DNA from: Rhabdothermincola_A sp041688815
GTDB taxonomy: Bacteria; Actinomycetota; Acidimicrobiia; Acidimicrobiales; Acidimicrobilacustridaceae
NCBI GenBank assembly: GCA_041688815.1
Contig: JBDNHK010000027.1
Coordinates: 1-64,000 of the forward strand
DNA length: 64,000 bases
Direction of reading: 5' to 3'
Positions 56,452 through 63,383 of the stretch are shown in pieces. Position numbers and translations under genes: made by a program. Numbering within the stretch: the first letter of the stretch is position 1; every line of letters starts with the position of its first letter. Under the pieces are notes generated by a model. It saw only the letters and a program-made list of their open reading frames with translations, searched no databases and was not told the origin of the DNA.

Positions 56452-57161
56452 CCAGCATGCCGTCCGTCCTTGTCGTGGAAGACGAGGACTCGTTCATCGA
56501 TGCCCTCACCGTCGGGCTCACCCGCGAGGGCTTCAAGGTGAGCATCGCCCGTGACGGGGCCGAAGCCCTCGACCTGTTCGACGACATCCAGCCCGACCTC
56601 GTCCTGCTCGACGTGATGCTCCCCAAGGTGTCGGGCCTCGACGTGTGCCGTGAGCTGCGGGCCCGGTCGTCGGTGCCCATCATCATGGTCACGGCCAAGG
56701 GCGCCGAGATCGACACCGTCGTGGGCCTCGAGGTCGGCGCCGACGACTACGTGACCAAGCCGTACCGGCTACGCGAGCTGGTGGCGCGGATGCGGGCGGT
56801 GCTGCGGCGTCACCCGGCGGATCCGGTGCCGGTGCTCGTCGGTGTGGGCGACGACGTGGTGTCGGTGGGGGACGTGAGCCTCGATCACCAGCGTCACGAG
56901 GTGGTCATCCGGGGTGAGGACGTGCGCCTCCCGCTCAAGGAGTTCGAACTCCTGGCCATCCTGCTCGAGAACGCCGGTCGAGTGCTCACCCGCGACACAC
57001 TGATCGACCGAGTCTGGGGCGCCGACTACGTGGGCGACACGAAGACGCTCGACGTCCACGTGAAGCGCCTCCGGGCCAAGGTCGAACCCGACCCTGCCGC
57101 ACCGAGCTGCATCGTCACGATCCGGGGGCTGGGCTACAAGTACGACGTGCCCCGAGGCTGA
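56448..57161 (+). CDS. regX3: Phosphate response regulator (PhoP/RegX3-like, OmpR family)
   Basis: 237 residues. The receiver domain has Asp55 in 'LVLLDVMLPKVSGLDVCRELR', acidic pair 'VVEDEDSF', and the switch Thr and Lys in 'IIMVTAKG' and 'DYVTKPYRLRELVARM'. The C-terminal winged helix is 'VRLPLKEFELLAILLENAGRVLTRDTLIDRVWG' and 'TKTLDVHVKRLRAKVEPDP', ending 'IRGLGYKYDVPRG'. It should bind the PHO box before pstS. Last gene of the phosphate block; the ATG overlaps the kinase stop. Confidence 0.94.
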   Translation: MTSMPSVLVVEDEDSFIDALTVGLTREGFKVSIARDGAEALDLFDDIQPDLVLLDVMLPKVSGLDVCRELRARSSVPIIMVTAKGAEIDTVVGLEVGADDYVTKPYRLRELVARMRAVLRRHPADPVPVLVGVGDDVVSVGDVSLDHQRHEVVIRGEDVRLPLKEFELLAILLENAGRVLTRDTLIDRVWGADYVGDTKTLDVHVKRLRAKVEPDPAAPSCIVTIRGLGYKYDVPRG

Positions 57162-57195
57162 GCCGGGGCTCGGCCCCGCGGTGGCCGGCCACTTC

Positions 57196-57201
57196 TAGCA
57201 T
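57196..57201 (+). promoter_or_regulatory. -10 box (TAGCAT) of leaderless MFS gene
   Basis: TAGCAT, 7 nt, then a GTG at 57209. The ATG at 57200 overlaps the box, so the GTG is the better start. Confidence 0.5.
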
Positions 57202-57208
57202 GGAGGCG

Positions 57209-58927
57209 GTGAACTCCCCGTTGCTGCCCGCGCCTCCACCCCCGCCGGGTGGCCCTACGATCCGGGACCCGCGGAAACCGTGGGCGGTCTCGCCGTTCTC
57301 GCGTTTGGCCCGGGCCCACGCCTTCGGAGTGGCGGGTGACGCGCTGTTCGCCATCGGCCTGGCCGGGTCGGTGTTCTTCTCCCTCGACTTCGACTCGGCG
57401 CGATGGCGGGTGGCGCTGTACCTGGTGCTCACCATCGTCCCGTTCGCGGTGGCCGCGCCCTTCATCGGCCCGGCCCTCGACAGGATCAGGGGCGGTCGCC
57501 GTTGGATCATCGTGGCCTCGATGGTGTTGCGGGCGCTGCTGTGCGTGCTGGTGGTCCGCTACCTCGACACGGTGCTCTTCTATCCCGGCGCCTTCGGGAT
57601 CCTGGTGCTCGGGAAGGTGTACACGATCTCGAAGAGCGCGGTGGTGCCGGGCACGGTGCACAACGACACCGAGCTGGTCGAGGCCAACTCCAAGCTCACG
57701 GTGCTCTCGGCGTTGGCCGTGGTGGTGGCGGCGGTGCCGGGGGGCATCCTGCTGGCCCTCGGTGGCTCGCGGTGGACGGTGGGCCTGGCGGCTGTCGCCT
57801 TTGCGGTGGCTGCGGCTTTCGCGTTCAAGTTGCCCCCCACCACCGTGGCCGACGAGCCCCCCGGCGAAGCGGAGCGCGAGGAGCTCCGCAGTGCCGGCAT
57901 CTTCCTGGCCGGCACGGCGATGGCCGTCATCCGGGGTGTGGTGGGTTTCCTGGCGTTCATGCTGGCCTTCGCCTTCAAGGACTCGGGGGCGCCGCTGTGG
58001 TACCTCGGGGTGGTGGCGGCCACGGCCCAGGTCGGGTTCCTCGTGGGTGCAGTCGTCGCGCCCCGCCTGCGTCGTCTGCTCACCGAGGAGAGGATCCTGG
58101 TGGGGGCCTTGGTCATCACGGCCGTCGCCGGCACCCTCACCGCACTCGTGGGCGGCCTGCTCGGTGCCGCGGTGATGTCGATGGTGGTGGGTGCGACCGG
58201 TTCGTCGTCCAAGCAGGCTTTCGACTCGATCGTGCAGCGCGACGCGCCCGACGCCAACCGAGGTCGTTCGTTCGCCCGCTTCGAGACACGGTTCCAGATG
58301 GTCTGGGTGTCCGGTGCCCTCATCCCGATCGTGGTGTCGGTGCCCATCACGCTGGGGTTCGCGCTCGTGGCCGTCTCGGCGACCATCACCCTGGTCTGGT
58401 ACCTCGTGGGTCTGCGCCGCATTCGCCAGGGCCGCGTCCCTGTCCGTCGTCAGGGCTGGCGCCGCCGGCCGCTGTACGGACCCACCCGTCCGGGGAACAC
58501 CGATGGTGCCCCGCCGGCACCGCCGGTGACCGAGACCGCGCGGGTCGAAGCTCAGGCTCCATCCGGTGGCACCGAGGACGCCGACCCGGTCGCGACCGCT
58601 GGTCGGGGGGGGACCGGTGTCGTGTCCAGTGATCAGGCCGAGGTGGTCGATCCGACGCTCATCGACATCGATCGCACCATCGTCGGCCCCCGGCCGGCCG
58701 CCGTCGATGGGGGAGGCCCACGAGCGCATGACCCCGCCGAAGCCGACCCGGCCAGGCGCTGGATGCGGCCGACGCCACCGTCGACCCCACCCGCTCCGAC
58801 CCGACCGGTGCCCGCCGGCCAGGGCCTGCTGTTCGGACCCGACGCGTGGCACGAGGAAGCCGCCTCGGAGTCGTCGCCTCTCGCCGACGTCGACGACGAC
58901 GCCGGGCCGCCGACCGCCGGGTGTTGA
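57209..58927 (+). CDS. MFS-type membrane protein with long hydrophilic tail
   Basis: 572 residues from the GTG at 57209 (ATG at 57200 adds three). About 12 membrane helices over residues ~35-415: 'VAGDALFAIGLAGSVFFSLDF', 'LYLVLTIVPFAVAAPFIGPALDRIRGGRRW' (MFS loop 2-3 pattern), 'TVGLAAVAFAVAAAFAF', 'LVGAVVAPRLRRLLTEERILVGAL'. The remaining ~155 residues are charged and Pro/Ala-rich, probably disordered, with Asp-rich patches near the end. Start is Pro-rich ('LLPAPPPPPGGP'). Substrate unknown. It nearly touches the convergent DUF2342 gene (1 nt gap). Confidence 0.8.
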   Translation: MNSPLLPAPPPPPGGPTIRDPRKPWAVSPFSRLARAHAFGVAGDALFAIGLAGSVFFSLDFDSARWRVALYLVLTIVPFAVAAPFIGPALDRIRGGRRWIIVASMVLRALLCVLVVRYLDTVLFYPGAFGILVLGKVYTISKSAVVPGTVHNDTELVEANSKLTVLSALAVVVAAVPGGILLALGGSRWTVGLAAVAFAVAAAFAFKLPPTTVADEPPGEAEREELRSAGIFLAGTAMAVIRGVVGFLAFMLAFAFKDSGAPLWYLGVVAATAQVGFLVGAVVAPRLRRLLTEERILVGALVITAVAGTLTALVGGLLGAAVMSMVVGATGSSSKQAFDSIVQRDAPDANRGRSFARFETRFQMVWVSGALIPIVVSVPITLGFALVAVSATITLVWYLVGLRRIRQGRVPVRRQGWRRRPLYGPTRPGNTDGAPPAPPVTETARVEAQAPSGGTEDADPVATAGRGGTGVVSSDQAEVVDPTLIDIDRTIVGPRPAAVDGGGPRAHDPAEADPARRWMRPTPPSTPPAPTRPVPAGQGLLFGPDAWHEEAASESSPLADVDDDAGPPTAGC

Positions 58928-58928
58928 C

Positions 58929-60152
58929 CTACTGCTCGGGCAGGTCGATGCGGGCCAGCCAGAGACCGGGGGCGCCGAGCTCGGCCGGCGTGGGCAGTGT
59001 GCGTTCCGACTCCCACAGGCGGGAGAGGCCGTCGGCGCCGGCTCGTTCGGTGACGCCGGCAACGAAAGCCGAGCCGCGGTCGTAGGAGGCCTGGGTGAGC
59101 TCGAGGCCGAAGAGGCGCTCGACGAACCGGTCGGAGGCGTCGGCGTCGACCCGGCGGCGACGCAGGGCCTCGCTGAGCATGGGGTAGTCGCCGATGAGAC
59201 CTCGGCCGATCTGGTCCATCACGTGGTCGACGTAGCCGACGACGGCGCTCACGAGGGTCTCGAGCCGGGGCAGAAGCTCGCGTTGCGCGGGGGATTGGAT
59301 GGCCCCGAGGAGGACCTCGGGGTCGCCGAAGAGCGATGTCTGGATGTCGGCCATCGAGGTCGGATCGGAGACGTCGATGGACCCCAGTCGGTTCTCGAGG
59401 GCGTTGGCGTCGGGTTCGAAACCGCCGGCATAGGCGCGGATCAGACCGTCGAGGCGGGTCCGGACGTGAGGGATGCGCAGCACCGTGTGGGTGGCGACCT
59501 CCTGGAGGCATACCCAGAGCCGGAGGTCGTCGGGCGGGAGGCTCCACTGCTGGCCGAACTCGTCGACGTTGGCGACCACCACCACGAGCTCGTCCGAGGG
59601 GGACCGGGGGATGGGCAGGTCGTACTGCCCGAACGACCGCCGGGCCAGGTGCCCGACCATCGACCCCGCCGTCATCCCCAACATCATGGGTCCGACCATC
59701 TGCAACAGCGGGGCCATGAAGCCCAGGGGGTCGGACTGGTCGGGGGTGGGAGGAGGCTGGTCGGGGTCGTGGAGGGCGCCGGCGAGGGTCTCGAACATGG
59801 GCCTCCAGGCATCGAGGGTGGCGGTCACCCACTGGGTGCGCGTCACCGGGGTGATGCTGATGCCCTTTCCCGTGCCGGACACGGCGAGCCCGGTGGTGGC
59901 CCCCACCTGGAGCTCGGCGACCCTGGCCAGTTGCTCGATCTTGATGCGCTCGAGAGGGTCGACGTTGGCTTCCTGGCCTCCGTCGGTGGCCACGGTGTGG
60001 GCCAGTTGGCGGGCGGCGTCCCAGCCCACGGGTCCCTGTTGGGAGAAGAGCCGGGCCAGGTCCCCGAAGATGGGCATGCCCTCGAAGGGGTTCCCGCTTC
60101 CACCCGAGCCGAACGGGTCGTTGCCGGGTACGTCGGGGGGTTCGGGGCTCAC
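58929..60152 (-). CDS. DUF2342 zinc-metalloprotease-like protein with altered HExxH
   Basis: 407 residues from a GTG at 60150-60152. The overall pattern ('NPFEGMPIFGDLARLF', 'GPVGWDAARQLAHTVA', 'VNVDPLERIKIEQLARVAELQV'-like start, then 'FGQYDLPIP', 'LVVVVANVDEFGQQWSLPPDDLRLWVCLQEVATHTVLRIPHVR') is the DUF2342 family of Actinomycetota. In members I recall the last block carries HEVAH; here it is QEVAT, so both zinc His appear lost. It may be a non-catalytic member. An ATG-less extension upstream is rejected because TAGCCT lies 7 nt before the GTG. Confidence 0.75.
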   Translation of the reverse strand: MSPEPPDVPGNDPFGSGGSGNPFEGMPIFGDLARLFSQQGPVGWDAARQLAHTVATDGGQEANVDPLERIKIEQLARVAELQVGATTGLAVSGTGKGISITPVTRTQWVTATLDAWRPMFETLAGALHDPDQPPPTPDQSDPLGFMAPLLQMVGPMMLGMTAGSMVGHLARRSFGQYDLPIPRSPSDELVVVVANVDEFGQQWSLPPDDLRLWVCLQEVATHTVLRIPHVRTRLDGLIRAYAGGFEPDANALENRLGSIDVSDPTSMADIQTSLFGDPEVLLGAIQSPAQRELLPRLETLVSAVVGYVDHVMDQIGRGLIGDYPMLSEALRRRRVDADASDRFVERLFGLELTQASYDRGSAFVAGVTERAGADGLSRLWESERTLPTPAELGAPGLWLARIDLPEQ

Positions 60153-60159
60153 GGGAACC

Positions 60160-60165
60160 AGGCTA
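60160..60165 (-). promoter_or_regulatory. -10 box (TAGCCT) of leaderless DUF2342 gene
   Basis: Reverse strand TAGCCT, 7 nt, then the GTG at 60152. Confidence 0.55.
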
Positions 60166-60220
60166 GGCCTCACCTGCCCCGACGCCGCCCCGCGTGATGC
60201 GGACGGGGGTCGGGGCGGGC

Positions 60221-61324
60221 ATGATAGGTGGAGTGGGAGCGATCGTCGTGGTCACGGGGGCCGGGGGACCCGTGGGTCGACAGGCCATCGCCACGATCGC
60301 GGCCGACCCGGGGGTCTCGCGGGTGGTGGCCGTCGACGTGGCCCTCGACCCGGCGGCGCGGGTGCACGGGGTCGGCGGGGCCGATGTGCGGGTGGCCCCC
60401 TTCGCTCTGGACGATCCTCGGCTGGCGATTGCGCTGGCGGGGGCGTCGGTGCTGGTGCACCTGGGTCCGGTGTCGGGCCCCGAGCTCGATGGTACGGGCG
60501 GTACCGGTGTGGATCTCGATGGGTTCGCTTGCCTGCTCGACGTGGTCGAGGCGGTGGGCTGCGTCGACCATCTGGTGGTGTTGTCCAGCGGGCTGGTGTA
60601 CGGGTCGCGTGACGACAACCCGGTGCCGTTGACCGAGACTGCGGCCGTGCGGCCTCATCCCCGGGTGGGTATGGCGGTGGCCAAGGCCCGCCTCGAGACG
60701 ATGGCGGGCGCGTGGGCGTTCGACCATGGTGCGACGTGCACGATCCTGCGGCCGAGCCTCGTGGTGAGCGCGAGCAACGGTCGTTGGTTGTCGAGATCGC
60801 CGTGGTCGACGACGGGTCTGCAGGTTCGGGGGGTGGAGCCTCCGGTGCAGTTTCTGCACGTCGACGATCTGGCCGCGGCGGTGGGGGTGGTGCTGACCAC
60901 CAGGGTGGAAGGGGCGGTGAACGTGGCCCCGGATGGTTGGCTGGCCGCCCACCAGCTGCGGGCCCTCAAGGGCCCCACATGGCGGCTCCGACTCCCTCGT
61001 CGCACGGCCTACACGTTGGCTAGCGTCGGGCTACTGCTCGGATCCGGTCGGGGGAGCCCCGACGAGTTGCTGGCCGGCACCGGGCCTTGGGTGTTGGCCA
61101 ACGACCGGCTCCGGGCGCTCGGCTGGGAGCCCGGGTACACCAGTGCCGAAGCGTTCGTCGAGGCTGACACCGGGGGCCCATGGGCCCGGTTGACCCCGCG
61201 CCACCGCCAGGCCATCGCCCTCGGCGCCGGGGTTTCGGTGGTGCTGGGGGGACTCGGCGTCGTGGCCGGTCTGGTGTTCCGGCGACGCCGGCGGCGCCCT
61301 CCTACGGCGCGTCGGCCAGGGTGA
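60221..61324 (+). CDS. Membrane-anchored NAD-dependent epimerase/dehydratase homologue lacking the catalytic Tyr
   Basis: 367 residues. The extended-SDR Rossmann start is 'IVVVTGAGGPVGRQAIATIA', then 'VVAVDVALD', 'VLVHLGPVSG', 'HLVVLSSGLVYGSRDDNPVPLTE' and 'CTILRPSLVV'. In the usual YxxxK position the sequence is 'VGMAVAKARLE': Lys is kept, but Met stands where Tyr should be. A membrane helix near the end ('AIALGAGVSVVLGGLGVVAGLVF') and a run of Arg anchor it. A GTG at 60233 is an alternative start, with CATGAT 7 nt before it. Its last 23 nt overlap the convergent HtrA-like gene. Confidence 0.75.
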   Translation: MIGGVGAIVVVTGAGGPVGRQAIATIAADPGVSRVVAVDVALDPAARVHGVGGADVRVAPFALDDPRLAIALAGASVLVHLGPVSGPELDGTGGTGVDLDGFACLLDVVEAVGCVDHLVVLSSGLVYGSRDDNPVPLTETAAVRPHPRVGMAVAKARLETMAGAWAFDHGATCTILRPSLVVSASNGRWLSRSPWSTTGLQVRGVEPPVQFLHVDDLAAAVGVVLTTRVEGAVNVAPDGWLAAHQLRALKGPTWRLRLPRRTAYTLASVGLLLGSGRGSPDELLAGTGPWVLANDRLRALGWEPGYTSAEAFVEADTGGPWARLTPRHRQAIALGAGVSVVLGGLGVVAGLVFRRRRRRPPTARRPG

Positions 61325-62540
61325 CGGTGGCCAAGCCCCGCTCGGCGCCCCGCGCGTAGCTGACGGCGGCGACGTCGCCCGGACGCATGTCGCGCACCGT
61401 GACCGCCAGCGCCGACATGGACCGCACCGGCTGGTCGTTGATGCCGGTCACCACGTCGCCGGCGCGCAGACCGGCCCGGTCGGCCGGACCGCCCGGTGTG
61501 ACCTCCTCGACGGTCACGCCTCTCTGCCCGAGCACGGCCACGCGTTCTCCGTCGAGATCGTTGCCTTGGACACCGAGCCAGCCGTAGTGGGTCGAGCCGG
61601 AGGAGACGAGGTCGTCGGCGGCGCGACGGGCCAGGCTTATCGGCGTGGCGAACTGGGTGGCTCCGGCCGCCGCGGTGGCTCCGACCGTCGCGTCCCGGCC
61701 GTTCCCGGGCTTCGAACTGCCGCGGTCGGCGTCGTGGGGGAGGAGGAGCCCGACCACGGCGCCGCTCCCGTTGCACAGCACGGTACCGGGGCGAGAGGGC
61801 GGGGACGACGCGAGCGCGGCGCGGATGAGGCCGTGTCGGGTCAGTTCGGTGCTGTCGACGCGCCATCCGGTGCCGGTGATCACCCCGGACTCCGCCGAAG
61901 GAGTGCTGGTGGGATCGGCCGAGAGGCTGACAGCCATGGTTGGCTCGCCTTCCGCCACGTCGTAGTCGGCCAGTACCGCGGCCGTGAGCCCTTCGGCCTC
62001 GACCTTCACCACTGCCACGCCGCTGACCGGATCGCGGCCGATGAAGGTGCCCGGCAGGTTCCGTCCGTCGGCCAGGGTGACCGTGAGGATGTCGGCTTCA
62101 GTGATCGCCGGCGCGGTGGTGAGCAGGTGTCCGTCCGATCGGTACACGACAGCGGTGGCGGAGGCCTGCTCGTCTCCTCGGTCGATGTCGAGGCGGGCCA
62201 GGGCCGGGGCCAGCGCCGTGGCCACGGTGGGATCGGGAGGTGGTTCTGCCACCGCCTGATCGTCGACGGTGGTCGAGTCGCTGGTCCCGATGGGGCCAAC
62301 CGCTGCGACCAGGCCCAGGGCCACGACCACGACGGCCGCGGCCGACACCAGCACGATGCGTTGACGGGCATTGCGCGAAGCCGTTCCGGTGGGCGGCCGG
62401 GACCCGGATGGTGCTGGGTCCGGATCGACTGAACCGTCGGGTCTCGCTCGCAGTTCCGAGGGATGGCGCCAGAGTCGGTCTTCGGGTGGGAGAGGGGGAA
62501 GGAACCCGTCCGCGTTCTCGGACTCGTCGTCGGGCACCAT
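61302..62540 (-). CDS. HtrA-like PDZ protein with the protease triad lost
   Basis: 412 residues from the ATG at 62538-62540. Cytoplasmic N-terminus, one membrane helix ('IVLVSAAAVVVVALGLVAAV', about 60-80), then a trypsin-like domain and a PDZ domain ('YGWLGVQG' to 'GGPADRAGLRAGDVVTGINDQPV'). Against the HtrA pattern, the catalytic His block (TNNHVV) reads 'TTAPAI', the Asp block (DPLTDLAVL) reads 'DPVSGVAVV', and the Ser block (GNSGGP) reads 'SRPGTV'. All three triad residues are gone while the fold is kept, so this is a pseudoprotease that may bind or scaffold envelope proteins. Divergent from moaE. Confidence 0.78.
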   Translation of the reverse strand: MVPDDESENADGFLPPLPPEDRLWRHPSELRARPDGSVDPDPAPSGSRPPTGTASRNARQRIVLVSAAAVVVVALGLVAAVGPIGTSDSTTVDDQAVAEPPPDPTVATALAPALARLDIDRGDEQASATAVVYRSDGHLLTTAPAITEADILTVTLADGRNLPGTFIGRDPVSGVAVVKVEAEGLTAAVLADYDVAEGEPTMAVSLSADPTSTPSAESGVITGTGWRVDSTELTRHGLIRAALASSPPSRPGTVLCNGSGAVVGLLLPHDADRGSSKPGNGRDATVGATAAAGATQFATPISLARRAADDLVSSGSTHYGWLGVQGNDLDGERVAVLGQRGVTVEEVTPGGPADRAGLRAGDVVTGINDQPVRSMSALAVTVRDMRPGDVAAVSYARGAERGLATVTLADAP

Positions 62541-62548
62541 GGTCGCGG

Positions 62549-62554
62549 AGCGTA
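62549..62554 (-). promoter_or_regulatory. -10 box (TACGCT) of leaderless HtrA-like gene
   Basis: Reverse strand TACGCT, 8 nt, then the ATG at 62540. Confidence 0.55.
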
Positions 62555-62587
62555 CCGGTGACATCCGGACCTGTGGACGCGCCCCAC

Positions 62588-62593
62588 TACGAT
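62588..62593 (+). promoter_or_regulatory. -10 box (TACGAT) of leaderless moaE
   Basis: TACGAT, 6 nt (GCCGGC), then the GTG at 62600. Confidence 0.6.
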
Positions 62594-62599
62594 GCCGGC

Positions 62600-63109
62600 G
62601 TGACCGTGCCCGACCCCGACACCGACGACTGGGTCGGTCTGACCCGTGAGGCGCTCGATGTGCAGAAGGCGGTCGAGTGGGTGGCCCGGCCCGGGTGCGG
62701 CGCGGTCGTCGTCTTCAGCGGCTTGGTCCGCGACCACGCCGAGGGCACGGTCGGCGTGACCCACATCGACTACGAGGCCTGGGCCGAGCAGGTCGTGCCC
62801 AGGTTGGCTGCCGTGGCCACCGAAGCCCGCCACCGGTGGCCCGACACGGGCCGGGTGGTGCTTTGGCACCGCGACGGCCGGGTGGCGTTGAGCGAATCGT
62901 CAGTGGTCGTGGCCGTGTCCACCCCTCATCGGGGCTCGGCGTTCGCCGCCGCCGAGTTCTGCATCGACACGTTGAAGGCCACCGTGCCGATCTGGAAGAA
63001 GGAGTACTTCGCCGGTGGCTCGGCGTGGGCGAGAGGCGCGCAGCACATCACCGGCATCGCGTCGGTTTCACCAGGATCCGCAGTGTCGACGGTCGGGGAC
63101 GGGCGATGA
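62600..63109 (+). CDS. moaE: Molybdopterin synthase catalytic subunit
   Basis: 169 residues from a GTG. It inserts sulfur from MoaD into precursor Z to give molybdopterin. 'GAVVVFSGLVRDHAEGTVGVTHIDYEAWAEQV' is the family core. 'RVVLWHRDGRVALSESSVVVAVSTPHRGSAFAAAEFCIDTLKATVPIWKKEYF' contains the catalytic Lys pair at the end. The final ~25 residues (Ser/Gly/Val) extend beyond the usual end. No other moa gene is in the window. Overlaps the next start by 4 nt (ATGA). Confidence 0.93.
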   Translation: MTVPDPDTDDWVGLTREALDVQKAVEWVARPGCGAVVVFSGLVRDHAEGTVGVTHIDYEAWAEQVVPRLAAVATEARHRWPDTGRVVLWHRDGRVALSESSVVVAVSTPHRGSAFAAAEFCIDTLKATVPIWKKEYFAGGSAWARGAQHITGIASVSPGSAVSTVGDGR

Positions 63110-63381
63110 GCAACATCGGGTTCTTGTTGATCGTCGTCGTCATCAGTATGGTTGGTTCGTTGTTCCTTTGGCTCCGGCACCGCAAGCCGACGACCTTCAT
63201 GTCGAGTGTCGACGAGTTCCAAGAGGAGATGCGCGCCCTCGGCCGTGACGCGGACGACGCGGCGGCGTCGGGCCGTCGGGGAGGATGGCCGCGTCCCGTC
63301 GCCCCGCCCCCGAGCCGGATGCCGCCACCGCGAGGCCGACCCGAGCAGAGCGACGACGACGACGAGGGTGGAGGGCGGTAG
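63106..63381 (+). CDS. Small single-pass membrane protein
   Basis: 91 residues. One N-terminal helix 'IGFLLIVVVISMVGSLFLWL' (about 4-24) is followed by a basic turn and a hydrophilic tail: 'MSSVDEFQEEMRALGRDADD', then Arg/Pro-rich, then acidic. It starts in the moaE stop (ATGA) and ends 3 nt before mreB, with GGAGGG inside its end serving mreB. Being placed between moaE and mreB, it may act in the cell envelope, but nothing in the sequence says how. Confidence 0.6.
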   Translation: MSNIGFLLIVVVISMVGSLFLWLRHRKPTTFMSSVDEFQEEMRALGRDADDAAASGRRGGWPRPVAPPPSRMPPPRGRPEQSDDDDEGGGR

Positions 63382-63383
63382 CT

